DNA of 64,000 nucleotides from Photobacterium gaetbulicola Gung47 (GCA_000940995.1 CP005974.1:1426001-1490000), one strand, 5' to 3'; counted from the first letter of the stretch, positions 8,192 to 17,014 are shown. The notes: generated by a model not told the origin, from the letters alone. Translations and numbers: made by a program.

Positions 8192-9838
8192 CTAGCTTAG
8201 AATGTCTACAATTAGCCGCTGGTTACGGCCTCCGCTTTTTGCCTCGTAGAGGGCAGAATCGGCCATTTTGAAGAAAGCGTCAGGGGTGTAGCGTGTTGAA
8301 GGCGTGATGGTGGCACCGCCAATACTGATAGTGACAAACTCCGTAGTCTGCTCTGGATGCGGGTCCCGAGCAAGGCGTAGCCGGCGAATGGCGTTCAGGG
8401 CTTTGTCAGCCGCGTAGTGGGTAGCACGGTTATCTTGACCCGGTAGCAGCAGGACGAACTCCTCTCCGCCGTAACGGGCAAACAAGGCTCCGGCTCGCCG
8501 CTCAACCTGCGCCAGGGTTTGGGCAATGGTTTTGAGGCATTCGTCACCGGCGGCGTGGCCGAAGCTGTCGTTGTACTCTTTGAAGTAGTCAATGTCTATG
8601 ATTAATATCGATAGCGGAAGCTGGTGCCGGTCGGCCCGTCGCCATTCATCAATAAAGCGTTCATCGAAAACCCGGCGGTTTGCTACCTCGGTCAGCGGAT
8701 CTTCACGCGATACCTTCTGAAGTTTGGTGTTGGCTCGTTGCAGAGCGTGGGTTCGCTCGGCAATCCTCTGTTCCAGCTCGCCGTTGAGCTTCCTCAGTTT
8801 TTCCTCTGCTTGGCGCCTGACCAAGTGCTGCGAGACAATGAAGCCGAATTGTTTGAGGAGCTGATGAAAGTGATCCGGGAGTGGCAGGCCTCTTAGCAGG
8901 TTGTCACAAGCGATCCAGCCAATAAGGGTATCTTCATCCCATAGGGAAATGTAGGCGCTCCAGCCGAAGCCGACTTGTTTGAGGTCATGATAGAGCGGGG
9001 TGTTTTGTTCGACGACGAGATATTCTTTCTGCCCGAGTGCATGGGGGGTAAACCACATATCAGGGATATCTGATTCGAAGTTACTTTCGTTGACGGTATT
9101 CCCTTGCAGATCGGTGCCGTAAGTTCCCTTCATTCGGTTACTGGCCTGGAATAAAAAAATGGCCATTCTGTCGATATTGAGCCGCTGCTTGGCTTCGTCA
9201 ACGGCGGTGAACAGCATGCTATCGATTGAGTCGGCACGCCAAAGCTTGAAGGAAATGTCATGCAGGGCCTGCAGTTGTCTTTGCAGGGTATGCTGTTCGT
9301 TTTGGCGGATTTTCATCTCTCGTTCCGCAACACGTTCTTTGCTGAATTTACTCAGGAAAATACTATCGAACATCGAGGCATTCAACTCGGCAGCCAGTAA
9401 TGCCGCGAGAAAGTGAAAATCGTGGCTCTGAAGGTGCTGGTTGTCAGCACTTTCGGGGAAGTCGATAAGCATGCAGCCAATGTTTTCCGATTGCCGCTCT
9501 AAGGGAAGCAGCAGCCACTGTCCCGCGTTGTGAGGATGGAATACCGGCCACTGTTGCGTAATGGCCAAGTTGATCAATTCTGCCGGTAGCGAGGGGATCT
9601 CCAGATACGGAATAGGCGGATAATGATACTGGGTACCTTGCTCATCCATGTTCAGGATAATTTTCCACTGATTGCCATAGGCCAGAGCAATAACCGCACG
9701 GGTGACTGAAAAACGGAGAGCGAGGTTGTTGCAGATCTGCTCGCATGTTGTTTGAAGATTATGGGATTTTCCGCTTTGGGCAAGTAGACGATCGTAAAAT
9801 TGCCGGACTTTATGATATTGGATCAATTTACCTTCCAC
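8192..9838 (-). CDS. GAF-GAF-GGDEF diguanylate cyclase
   Basis: Predicted cytosolic enzyme making cyclic-di-GMP. The 548 residues read as two GAF-like sensor regions (about 20-165 and 205-345), a coiled coil (about 350-385, KLNGELEQRIAERTHALQRAN) and a C-terminal GGDEF domain. The active-site loop is RYGGEEF, with the upstream IDIDYFKEYND and FGHAAGDE motifs intact, so activity is expected. The inhibitory RxxD site, normally five residues before GGEEF, reads RAGA, so product inhibition is probably lost. The GTG at 9838 was used, but it lies too close to AGGG; a TTG a few codons later after GGAAGG is an alternative. The input signal is unknown. Confidence 0.88.
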   Translation of the reverse strand: MEGKLIQYHKVRQFYDRLLAQSGKSHNLQTTCEQICNNLALRFSVTRAVIALAYGNQWKIILNMDEQGTQYHYPPIPYLEIPSLPAELINLAITQQWPVFHPHNAGQWLLLPLERQSENIGCMLIDFPESADNQHLQSHDFHFLAALLAAELNASMFDSIFLSKFSKERVAEREMKIRQNEQHTLQRQLQALHDISFKLWRADSIDSMLFTAVDEAKQRLNIDRMAIFLFQASNRMKGTYGTDLQGNTVNESNFESDIPDMWFTPHALGQKEYLVVEQNTPLYHDLKQVGFGWSAYISLWDEDTLIGWIACDNLLRGLPLPDHFHQLLKQFGFIVSQHLVRRQAEEKLRKLNGELEQRIAERTHALQRANTKLQKVSREDPLTEVANRRVFDERFIDEWRRADRHQLPLSILIIDIDYFKEYNDSFGHAAGDECLKTIAQTLAQVERRAGALFARYGGEEFVLLLPGQDNRATHYAADKALNAIRRLRLARDPHPEQTTEFVTISIGGATITPSTRYTPDAFFKMADSALYEAKSGGRNQRLIVDILS

Positions 9839-10055
9839 CCTAAATGACTATGCACTCAATACGGATACGGCACACTTGGATCATGATTCTTGGTGCACAA
9901 TCTATTGTTACGTTTTTTTTACCTGTATAGATAAATGGATACTGCAAATTGGCTTATTTCTCCTGGCGAGAAAGCCTTTCTGCGACGCATCATACGTGTG
10001 GCTGCAACTGGCTGACTTATCAATCAGTGGTTTTTCGGGTGAAAACTCTGGGGGA

Positions 10056-10088
10056 AGCCGCGATAAAGTGTTCGTTTTCATCGCGGCT
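10056..10088 (-). terminator. Hairpin downstream of the SDR gene, weak terminator
   Basis: AGCCGCGAT/ATCGCGGCT forms a 9-bp stem starting 8 bases past the SDR stop. Neither side has a strong T run, so termination is probable rather than certain. Confidence 0.45.
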
Positions 10089-10095
10089 TTGGCCG

Positions 10096-10791
10096 TTACC
10101 AAGGCAGGTAATTACCCTGGTAGTCCATGAACAAGCCGGAGTCGGCCGGAGTGAGGTTATCGATGACTTTTTTCAGGCCAACGGCTGAGGTTTGACTATC
10201 GATTAGCGCATTCGGTCCGCCCATCTCTGTCTGCACCCAGCCAGGGTGAAGGGCGATAGTGATAATCCCCTCGGCCTGGAGATCGTTCGATAGGCTCTTG
10301 ACCACGGAGTTGAGAGCTGCCTTGGAAGAGCGGTAGATATAGCCGCCGCCACTGGTATTTTCGGCCATGCTGCCTACTTTGGAGGAAACGCAGGCAATCA
10401 TACCGGGCGTTCCTTCTTTGAGCTGAGGGTAGAAGGCCTCTGCCAGCTTCAGCGGCGCAATAGTATTGATTTCCAATACTTTTCGCCATTCTTCGGCATC
10501 AGTGTTACCAAAACCATACCCTTTAGGGCCGTAGTAGCCTGCGTTATTGATAAGCAAGTCTAGACTGATGGACGCCATCGATTGGGCGAGATGCAAGATG
10601 GCATCGTGGTTGGTGACATCTAGCTCGACGATGGTCAGGTTGGGAAACAAGCTTTGCCTTTGGGTCAGCTCATTTGCACGGGCAATATCGCGGCAGGTCG
10701 CATAGACCCGCCAGCCGGCTTCAAGGTAAGCCACGGTCAACGCCAGTCCCACGCCACGGTTTGCGCCAGTAATTAAGACGGTTTTATTCAT
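10096..10791 (-). CDS. Short-chain dehydrogenase/reductase, C-factor-like
   Basis: Cytosolic NAD(P)-dependent SDR of 231 residues. The cofactor motif TGANRGVG (residues 8-15), the NNAG structural motif and the YRSSK catalytic Tyr/Lys with an upstream VSSKVGS serine are all present, as is the PGWVQTEMGG turn. Overall it resembles the C-factor/YbbO-type single-domain SDRs. Substrate cannot be read from the sequence. AAGGAT precedes the ATG. Neighbours are unrelated and divergent or convergent, so it is probably monocistronic. Confidence 0.85.
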   Translation of the reverse strand: MNKTVLITGANRGVGLALTVAYLEAGWRVYATCRDIARANELTQRQSLFPNLTIVELDVTNHDAILHLAQSMASISLDLLINNAGYYGPKGYGFGNTDAEEWRKVLEINTIAPLKLAEAFYPQLKEGTPGMIACVSSKVGSMAENTSGGGYIYRSSKAALNSVVKSLSNDLQAEGIITIALHPGWVQTEMGGPNALIDSQTSAVGLKKVIDNLTPADSGLFMDYQGNYLPW

Positions 10792-10963
10792 TTTTTATCC
10801 TTAACCCGCTGCTCTTTGGGGAAATATCACACTCAATAAGAGGCTGAAAAATAGAGAATATTAATCAGGTAGGTATAAAGATAGCGGAAGTATCGAAACT
10901 AAGACAGGCTGAAGTACTGTTCTCCGCTAAGTTTTAGGTGTTTACTTTCATATATGGATATTT

Positions 10964-11239
10964 ATGACTCTTTCACCAACATTGATGGGGCTCCCCCTTG
11001 CTCTGCTCCTTCTGGCGGGGTGTGCAGATTCGCGTCACGACACGCTGGCTGAACTCGGATTTACCCGACCTTACTTAGATGGATACCAAGACGGGTGTTT
11101 CAGCCGCAAGAACGAACCGGCAACGCATCTGGATGGTTTTCGTCAAGATCCCGAAAGAATGGAGGCCGACCATAAATATGCTTACGGTTGGCAGGATGGG
11201 TATGAGCAATGCTATGCCGATAATACCGATTACCTGTAG
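10964..11239 (+). CDS. Small predicted lipoprotein, function unknown
   Basis: A 91-residue protein with a signal peptide and lipobox LLAGC (Cys20), so the mature form is a lipid-anchored protein of about 72 residues. The mature part has two similar segments, YLDGYQDGCF and YAYGWQDGYEQCY, suggesting a small internal duplication built on a Tyr-x-Asp/Trp-Gly-Tyr-x-Asp-Gly pattern with paired cysteines. I do not recognise a family. It is followed directly by a strong hairpin terminator and has no operon partners. Confidence 0.8.
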   Translation: MTLSPTLMGLPLALLLLAGCADSRHDTLAELGFTRPYLDGYQDGCFSRKNEPATHLDGFRQDPERMEADHKYAYGWQDGYEQCYADNTDYL

Positions 11240-11268
11240 TTAGCAGGCAATAGCGTCAAGGAAATAGG

Positions 11269-11298
11269 AAGGGCAGCCATGGGCTGCCCTTTTATTTT
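11269..11298 (+). terminator. Rho-independent terminator between the lipoprotein gene and yejM
   Basis: AAGGGCAGCC/GGCTGCCCTT stem of 10 bp, loop ATG, then TTTATTTT. It serves the plus-strand lipoprotein gene and may also end the convergent yejM transcript. Confidence 0.88.
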
Positions 11299-11310
11299 AA
11301 ATGTTCTGTT

Positions 11311-13158
11311 TTATTGCTCTGCTCTGTAAAACCGTTTCATCTCGTGCATAGCCTGCATCAGGGTTGACAGCTTTGGTTTGGCAGAATCCATCCGTTTATA
11401 GTCTTGGTCATAAACCAGATAGTTACCGTATTTATCAATAACAGTGGTCGATTGTGGCTGGATCATCACAATGTCTTTTTCATTACCCGCCAAAATCCAG
11501 CGGCGCTTGGCCGAGGGGCTGAACAAACTGTTGCCACTGCTGTAGGAAGATGAGGGGGTTGTGGTGTTAAACAGTGACTCCATCAATGTTGGGGCAACAT
11601 CAAGGTGGCTGGTGAGCCTGTCGCTCACTGAGGAAACGCTGCCCGGCCAATGGATAACCATTGGCACTTTCAATTGATATTGGCTGTAGTTGCTGTTTGC
11701 ACCCCAGCTGTTACTTCCGGTTTCGTTGAATTCAGTACCGTGGTTCGCCGTAATAATGACAATGGTGTCATCCATGAGCTGTCGGTTAACCAGCTGGTCG
11801 AAGATACGGATCAACTGCTCGTCAATAAAGTAAGCTGCATTACGGTAGCTATTTTTCAATATCAGGTTAGTGTTCTGGCCTGAGATGTTGCTTGAACCCA
11901 GTGATGGCTCAAATTTTGGAGAGTAATCCCCACCTTCTTCAAAGTTCTGTACTGACGTAAGTTCAATGTAGCTGAACCAAGGTTTTTCACTGTTCTGGGC
12001 TTTAAGCCATGACGCCCAGCTATCCACGACTTCGGCATCTTGATCTGTCGTGGTCATTTCCTCGACCGGGAGACCATTGAAAATCGCGTCGGAGTATATC
12101 GGATCCTGACGAAGGTTATCGCCACCGAACAAACCAAAATGGTAGCCACGTTGTTCAAGCGTACTGACAAGAAGCGGTCTGGCGTTGCTTGAGCGGGCGC
12201 TGTTGATATAGCTGCTCGGCAAGCCGTAGAAAAGGCCAAAGATCCCGGCAGTATTGTCGTTGCTGCTGCTGTAGTGGTTTTCGAAATCGATATTTTGGCT
12301 GGCGAAGGCTGACAGGTAAGGCATGGTTTCGGCCTCAACCATATCGCTACGTAACCCATCAATCATTACGATCAGCAGATTTTTGCCTGTTCCTGGATCA
12401 TCAAATGCCATTTTCTCCAGCGGATAGCGCAGCTGTTCGCTGGTTTCGATCCCCTGGGCATTGAGACGCTCGGTATATTCTTCACGGTCCAGCAAACCAT
12501 GCTTTTCCATGAAGCTTTTGGCTGTCATTGGGTAGGACAGTGGAAAATTTGAACGCTGTACGGTGATCGGGCGGTACAAATTGGCATCAGCCCAGATGTA
12601 CATGAGGTGGCTGCTGATAAAGCAGATCCCAAAGACTGTTGCGATTGGAACCCCGACATGTTTGCGGGTAAGCTTTCTCAATTTGCGCCACAGCCATTCA
12701 GACAGCACCAGCTGGAGCAGGAAGATGACCGGGACGGTAATAAACAGGTATTGCCAGCGGGCATTGAGTTCAGTGCGCTCACCGCTGAGCAGTAAATCCC
12801 ACACCAGGGGGCTCAGGTGAAGATCCAGCGTTTCATACGCATGGGTATCAAGCAGCAATGCGGTTAGGCCTGTGGTGGCCACTAACACGGCAAACAGCCG
12901 CATCAGACGCTGAGAGGGGATCAGGAAGCTGGCCGGGAACAGGATCAGGATGTAGAAACCGAAGACCAGAAAGCCGAAGTGGCCGACCCAGCTGAACAGC
13001 AGGTAGAGTTGGCCAAGCAGGGATGCCGGCCACTCAGAATGGACAATATACCGCGTACCCAAAAGCATGGCGGCGATGATATTGAAAAAACTGAACCAGT
13101 GTCCCCAGCTGATAAGCTGAGAGACTTTGTCTTTGTAATTGTTACCGCTGGAGACCAT
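11311..13158 (-). CDS. yejM: YejM/LapC/PbgA, inner-membrane LPS homeostasis protein
   Basis: In enterics YejM senses LPS in the inner membrane and restrains LapB-FtsH degradation of LpxC, thereby tuning lipid A synthesis. The 615-residue protein has five membrane segments in the first 190 residues (starting KVSQLISWGHWFSFFNI) and a periplasmic sulfatase/alkaline-phosphatase-fold domain (LLIVMIDGLRSDM; VIITANHGTEFNE; KVPMVIHWPG). Similarity to E. coli YejM extends through the membrane part and the linker IWADANLYRPITVQR. yejL lies 50 bases upstream on the same strand and yejK is divergent, the usual yej arrangement. Confidence 0.95.
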   Translation of the reverse strand: MVSSGNNYKDKVSQLISWGHWFSFFNIIAAMLLGTRYIVHSEWPASLLGQLYLLFSWVGHFGFLVFGFYILILFPASFLIPSQRLMRLFAVLVATTGLTALLLDTHAYETLDLHLSPLVWDLLLSGERTELNARWQYLFITVPVIFLLQLVLSEWLWRKLRKLTRKHVGVPIATVFGICFISSHLMYIWADANLYRPITVQRSNFPLSYPMTAKSFMEKHGLLDREEYTERLNAQGIETSEQLRYPLEKMAFDDPGTGKNLLIVMIDGLRSDMVEAETMPYLSAFASQNIDFENHYSSSNDNTAGIFGLFYGLPSSYINSARSSNARPLLVSTLEQRGYHFGLFGGDNLRQDPIYSDAIFNGLPVEEMTTTDQDAEVVDSWASWLKAQNSEKPWFSYIELTSVQNFEEGGDYSPKFEPSLGSSNISGQNTNLILKNSYRNAAYFIDEQLIRIFDQLVNRQLMDDTIVIITANHGTEFNETGSNSWGANSNYSQYQLKVPMVIHWPGSVSSVSDRLTSHLDVAPTLMESLFNTTTPSSSYSSGNSLFSPSAKRRWILAGNEKDIVMIQPQSTTVIDKYGNYLVYDQDYKRMDSAKPKLSTLMQAMHEMKRFYRAEQ

Positions 13159-13208
13159 AGATGTCAGTGTTTCCCAGTCCTATATAGCTGTGGCACAAGC
13201 AAACAAGA

Positions 13209-13427
13209 TTAGTCTTCTTTGACAGAGGACTGCAGAGCCTGCGCGAATTTATCTGCAATAGCTTTCCTTTGCGATGCAGGAACATCGGCATTGATGATGT
13301 TGGTGGCAATGTTGCCCACGATCATCAGCGCGAGTTCTGCAGAAGCATCATGCTTCTCTAATACATCGAACATATCTTCAATGATTTGTTCAACTTTTTT
13401 ATTGGTGTATTTTGAAGTAATTGGCAT
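13209..13427 (-). CDS. yejL: YejL, conserved small protein of unknown function
   Basis: A 72-residue, mostly helical cytosolic protein matching E. coli YejL (MPITSKYTNKKVEQIIEDM; ending FAQALQSSVKED). It is co-directional with yejM and divergent from yejK, exactly as in other gammaproteobacteria. No catalytic motif is visible and the family has no assigned function. Confidence 0.93.
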   Translation of the reverse strand: MPITSKYTNKKVEQIIEDMFDVLEKHDASAELALMIVGNIATNIINADVPASQRKAIADKFAQALQSSVKED

Positions 13428-13511
13428 AGGAAGTCTTGTTTAATCTTGTTTAATGTTAAGGAAAGCGACTTATAATAACCTACACTTTAGATTTACTGAA
13501 ATTTTTCCATT

Positions 13512-14525
13512 ATGAGTCTCACGCTTTCTAACGTCATTCTTCATCAAATAGTCAAGAATGAAAACGATGAATTGGAAATTCATCTTCGAAAACAATCCCT
13601 TGATAATAACACTGCGACCGAGGATCTGGTTTCGGAGCTCCATCGGGTTTACAGCAGCAAAGGTGCCAAAGGGTTCGGCCACTTCTCTGACGATAGCGAA
13701 TTTGGCCACTGGCTGAAACAGACTCGTCGTGGTGAGTTGGACTTTCTTACATTTTCTAATCAGTCGGCTCAGCGCCTGCAGGCCGAGCTGGCCAAATACC
13801 CGTTTGCCGAGACTGGCACACTGGTGATTGCCGAGTACCAATCGCTAGCGACGGATTACCTGTTTATCGGCCTGCTGCCTACCTGTCACAGTATGAAAGT
13901 GACCGAGCAACTTGATATCAGTGCGACCGATTATCTTGATGTCTCGAAGATGGATATTGTTGCCCGCATCGATCTGTCATCGTGGGAAACGGATGCAGAT
14001 TCTAACCGTTACCTGACCTTCATCAAGGGGCGTGTCGGTCGCAAGATTTCTGACTTTTTCCTTGATTTCCTGCAGGCAGAAGTTGGCCTGGATGTCAAAG
14101 AGCAGAATCAGGTTCTGATGCAGGCTGTGGAAGATTTCTGTGCCGATTCGCGTATGGATAAAGAGGAAAAGCAGGAATACCGCAAGCAGGTGTACGATTA
14201 CTGTAACAGTCAACTGCAGGCTGGTGATGAAGTGACCGTCAAAGAGCTGGCTGCTGAGCTTCCCGAGTCTGAAGACGGGACTGATTTTTATCAGTTCACT
14301 TCACAGCAGGGCTATGAGCTGGAAGAAAGCTTCCCCGCCGACAGAACGGCGATGCGTAAGTTGACCAAGTTTGTTGGCTCAGGTGGTGGTGTCACCATTA
14401 ATTTTGATGGCATGCTACTTGGTGAGCGTATTTTCTACGATGCCGATACCGATACCCTGACTTTGAAAGGGACACCACCAAACTTGAAAGATCAGTTACT
14501 ACGCCGACTCAATAGCGACGGCTAG
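13512..14525 (+). CDS. yejK: YejK (NdpA), nucleoid-associated protein
   Basis: Nucleoid-associated protein that interacts with DNA and type II topoisomerases in E. coli. The 337 residues match the NA37/YejK family along their whole length: MSLTLSNVILHQIVKNENDEL, RYLTFIKGRVGRKISDFFLDFL, and a C-terminal FVGSGGGVTINFDGMLLGERIFYD followed by TLTLKGTPPNLKDQLLRR. Transcribed divergently from yejL-yejM with an 84-base shared promoter region. Followed by a hairpin terminator. Confidence 0.95.
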   Translation: MSLTLSNVILHQIVKNENDELEIHLRKQSLDNNTATEDLVSELHRVYSSKGAKGFGHFSDDSEFGHWLKQTRRGELDFLTFSNQSAQRLQAELAKYPFAETGTLVIAEYQSLATDYLFIGLLPTCHSMKVTEQLDISATDYLDVSKMDIVARIDLSSWETDADSNRYLTFIKGRVGRKISDFFLDFLQAEVGLDVKEQNQVLMQAVEDFCADSRMDKEEKQEYRKQVYDYCNSQLQAGDEVTVKELAAELPESEDGTDFYQFTSQQGYELEESFPADRTAMRKLTKFVGSGGGVTINFDGMLLGERIFYDADTDTLTLKGTPPNLKDQLLRRLNSDG

Positions 14526-14533
14526 AGCTCTGG

Positions 14534-14566
14534 ACAACGGGTGGCCTCTCGGTTACCCGTTTTTTG
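14534..14566 (+). terminator. Rho-independent terminator after yejK
   Basis: AACGGGT/ACCCGTT stem enclosing GGCCTCTCGGTT, which can add inner pairs, followed by TTTTTG. Confidence 0.88.
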
Positions 14567-14727
14567 TGTAAAGTTGCACTGCATATCAACTAAGCTGTGA
14601 TTTTGGTTGTACCTCTCTAATTTTATTGCCTACAGTTCTTGTATAGCTTTCTGTACCTATTGGTTTTTTTTTCAATACTAGGTCTGAGTGTGTTTCATCG
14701 CCATCGTTAAGATGGACAGGAGTGACC

Positions 14728-15903
14728 ATGACAAATGCTTGCGGCAAAAACTCTACCTCCCCTTTGAGATCTCATAGTTCCAGGAAAAGTGTTGTTGGTA
14801 CCGTACTTATCGTTGCCGCGCTGCCGAGTCTGTATCTTGGGGTTAACTTGTCTGGAGTGGTGGGCTATTCACTCATTGTGTTCTCGGTGATGGCTTTGGT
14901 GGCTGCGTTGGGGCTTGGATTCAATTTGCTGGTAAAGCCAAGAGAAGACGCCGATATCGGCACGGATGCCACAACAGGCTCAACGAACGAAGACACTGTA
15001 AGCTCTCGCACAGTGCTCGACGCGGAACCATTGAGTCTTTCGCCTGAAGTGGAGTCAATGCTGGTTTTCGACAGTGATTTCCTGCTCGAGACCATGGATG
15101 GTGAACGCGATATGGTGGCGATGCTGCTGGAGGTCTTTGTCGATGAACACTTCAACGATGGCCATAAGATTGTAATGGCGCTTCAAGCCGGTGATCTGGA
15201 TCAGGTACAGATGATCGCTCATAGCCTCAAAGGGGTGGCGGCCAGCCTGGGCACCGAACAAGTCCACGCATTGGCTGAACAGATCGAACGCGAAGTAAAA
15301 GCTCAGGCTAATAGTGAAAAGTTGGAAAAGTTGTGTGAATTGTTGAAGATGGTCTTTACCCCGGCGGCACTGGAAATCCAATCATTCCTTGAGGAATGCG
15401 CCAGCTTCAGGTTGCGAGAATCGCGCAATGAAACCTCTTCCCTGATAGGTAGTCCCCGTGTTATTCCTTTGGATAGTGACCCCAGCGAGGCTGTCATTGC
15501 TAATATGGCGGCAGCGCCTGCCGATGATGACGCAAAGGAACGGCCTGCCTCCCCCTGGCTCGATATCACTGCTCTGCTTGAAAGTATGGATGGTGATGAG
15601 GACGCGGTGTGCATGTTGCTCGAGATATTTATTGAGGACAATGCGGGGAAAGGTCAGGTATTGGTATCAGCAGCATCAGAGCCCGGCCAGCAAGAACACG
15701 CGTTGAATGTCGTCCATGCGCTAAAAGGGGTGGCAGCCAGCCTCGGGGCGGCGCCTTTACGAGATTGCTGCGAAGAGGCAGAAACCAAGCTCAAACACAA
15801 CCAAATCGTTTCAGAGGGTGAATGTCGTGATATCGAACAAATCTTGAATAAAACAATCGCCCAGGCAGAGGTTCTTCTGGCCAAAGCGAAAGTAGACGCC
15901 TAG
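14728..15903 (+). CDS. Membrane-anchored protein with two histidine phosphotransfer (Hpt) domains
   Basis: A 391-residue protein with two adjacent membrane segments near the N terminus (about residues 20-70) and a cytosolic part holding two Hpt domains. Each has the phospho-acceptor motif: HSLKGVAASLG with His165 and HALKGVAASLG with His330. Each is preceded by a similar acidic helix (LLETMDGERDMVAMLLEVF; LLESMDGDEDAVCMLLEIF), so the two arose by duplication. There is no kinase or receiver domain, so it must accept phosphate from another protein. AGGAG (14718-14722) sits 5 bases before ATG 14728; the in-frame GTG at 14722 overlaps that site and was rejected. It stands alone, and no partner kinase is adjacent. 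Confidence 0.85.
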   Translation: MTNACGKNSTSPLRSHSSRKSVVGTVLIVAALPSLYLGVNLSGVVGYSLIVFSVMALVAALGLGFNLLVKPREDADIGTDATTGSTNEDTVSSRTVLDAEPLSLSPEVESMLVFDSDFLLETMDGERDMVAMLLEVFVDEHFNDGHKIVMALQAGDLDQVQMIAHSLKGVAASLGTEQVHALAEQIEREVKAQANSEKLEKLCELLKMVFTPAALEIQSFLEECASFRLRESRNETSSLIGSPRVIPLDSDPSEAVIANMAAAPADDDAKERPASPWLDITALLESMDGDEDAVCMLLEIFIEDNAGKGQVLVSAASEPGQQEHALNVVHALKGVAASLGAAPLRDCCEEAETKLKHNQIVSEGECRDIEQILNKTIAQAEVLLAKAKVDA

Positions 15904-16002
15904 TGGCGTGCTACATAAGACTGAAAGGCGAGCGTTGCTAGCAGTATTTTCTCTCGGTCTACTGTCATATGGCTGAGTGATTTGTTTGTTCGCTTGCCTA
16001 AA

Positions 16003-16043
16003 TTGATCGAGATCATATAAATGATGTGGCGGCAGTGGATAAT
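16003..16043 (+). promoter_or_regulatory. FNR-like site and -10 element for the YgbA-like gene
   Basis: TTGATCGAGATCAT (16003-16016) differs from the FNR/DNR-type consensus TTGAT-N4-ATCAA at one base. GATAAT (16038-16043) lies 31 bases from the site centre, the spacing of a class II activator promoter. The same 14-mer occurs upstream of hcp at 22257-22270. The predicted transcript would start near 16050. Confidence 0.6.
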
Positions 16044-16052
16044 AGCGCCACT

Positions 16053-16415
16053 ATGATCGTTCTAACTTCTGGTCCAGCTCGTCAGCAGCGTGAGTTGGAT
16101 ACCGCAAAGGCGATGATTCGCCTTTACTGCAAAACGCTGCATCGTGGTGCCATTATGTGCCCTGAGTGTGAAGGGTTAATCAAATATGTCGAACACCGCG
16201 TAGAAAAATGTCGGCTCGGTAATGAAAAGCCTAACTGTATCCAGTGTAAGAGTCATTGTTATCAGCCTTCGAAACGTCTGCACTTTAATCATGTGTTGCG
16301 ATGGGCTATGCCGAAACTGGCATGGCGGCGTCCGCTGCAAACCTTAAAGTTCAAGATTGACTGCCTGCGCCGTGGTGAACAAGTCGATAACTCCTCATCT
16401 TCCTTACAGCAGTAG
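16053..16415 (+). CDS. ygbA: YgbA-like protein (nitrous oxide-stimulated promoter family)
   Basis: A 120-residue cysteine-rich cytosolic protein matching E. coli YgbA, a nitric-oxide-induced protein of unclear function. Conserved features are MIRLYCKTLHRG, the CPECEGLIKYVEHRVEKC block, the CIQCKSHCYQP block and the C-terminal LRWAMPKLAWRRPLQTLKF. The cysteine pattern suggests metal or Fe-S binding. An in-frame GTG at 16026 would lengthen it by 9 residues, but the predicted transcription start (about 16050) lies downstream of that GTG. ATG 16053 has no Shine-Dalgarno, so it may be read from a nearly leaderless message. Nearby hcp supports a nitrosative-stress role. Confidence 0.82.
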   Translation: MIVLTSGPARQQRELDTAKAMIRLYCKTLHRGAIMCPECEGLIKYVEHRVEKCRLGNEKPNCIQCKSHCYQPSKRLHFNHVLRWAMPKLAWRRPLQTLKFKIDCLRRGEQVDNSSSSLQQ

Positions 16416-16470
16416 TTCTCTTTTTTGTCACATCTTGACTGTGTAAGTTGGCTTTAGAGGCGAATCCCGA

Positions 16471-16512
16471 ACAACAAGGGCTGCGATTGCAGCCCTTGTT
16501 GTTCAATTTTTC
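16471..16512 (+). terminator. Rho-independent terminator between the YgbA-like gene and flavodoxin
   Basis: Perfect 14-bp stem ACAACAAGGGCTGC/GCAGCCCTTGTTGT with GATT loop, then TCAATTTTT on the plus strand. It also lies just past the end of the convergent flavodoxin gene. Confidence 0.9.
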
Positions 16513-16525
16513 TATCTCTAACGGC

Positions 16526-17014
16526 TTAAAGGCCTAGCGTCGATAGCCACGTTGCAACGCGATCGTCAGTCAGTTCTGGCTGGCGATCTTCGTCCAGCGC
16601 CAACCCTACAAACTTTCCGTCTTTTACTGCTCGGGAGTCATTGAACTGATAGCCGTCCGTTGGCCACTCGCCGATCAGCTCACCGCCGGCTTCTTCGACC
16701 ATTTCCGCTAGTTCGCCCATGGCATCGAGGAAACTATCAGGGTAGTCAATCTGATCGCCAAGACCAAACAATGCCACCTTCTTCCCGGTTAAATCGGCCT
16801 CTTCCATCTCTGGGACAAAGTAATCCCAATCGGGTTGCATCTCGCCGTAGTTAGCCGTTGGGGTGCCGAGGATCAGCACATCATAATCATCAAAGATGTC
16901 ACTGCTGGTGCCCGCGATATCCTGCGGTTCCAATGCCAGTTTTGCCGCGATTTTTTCTGCTACTTTTTCGGTGTTACCGGTATCGCTGCCGAAGAAAATA
17001 CCGATGTTAGCCAT
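16526..17014 (-). CDS. Flavodoxin, likely electron acceptor of NifJ
   Basis: Long-chain flavodoxin of 162 residues, an FMN-bound low-potential electron carrier. The FMN phosphate loop is GSDTGNTEKV (residues 9-18), the first isoalloxazine loop is GTPTANYGEMQPDW and the second is GLGDQIDYPDSFLDAMG. It is rich in Asp and Glu, as expected. It lies 104 bases downstream of nifJ on the same strand, which fits the role of direct electron acceptor for pyruvate:flavodoxin oxidoreductase. It could be named fldA- or nifF-like; the exact subfamily cannot be fixed by eye. Confidence 0.92.
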   Translation of the reverse strand: MANIGIFFGSDTGNTEKVAEKIAAKLALEPQDIAGTSSDIFDDYDVLILGTPTANYGEMQPDWDYFVPEMEEADLTGKKVALFGLGDQIDYPDSFLDAMGELAEMVEEAGGELIGEWPTDGYQFNDSRAVKDGKFVGLALDEDRQPELTDDRVATWLSTLGL

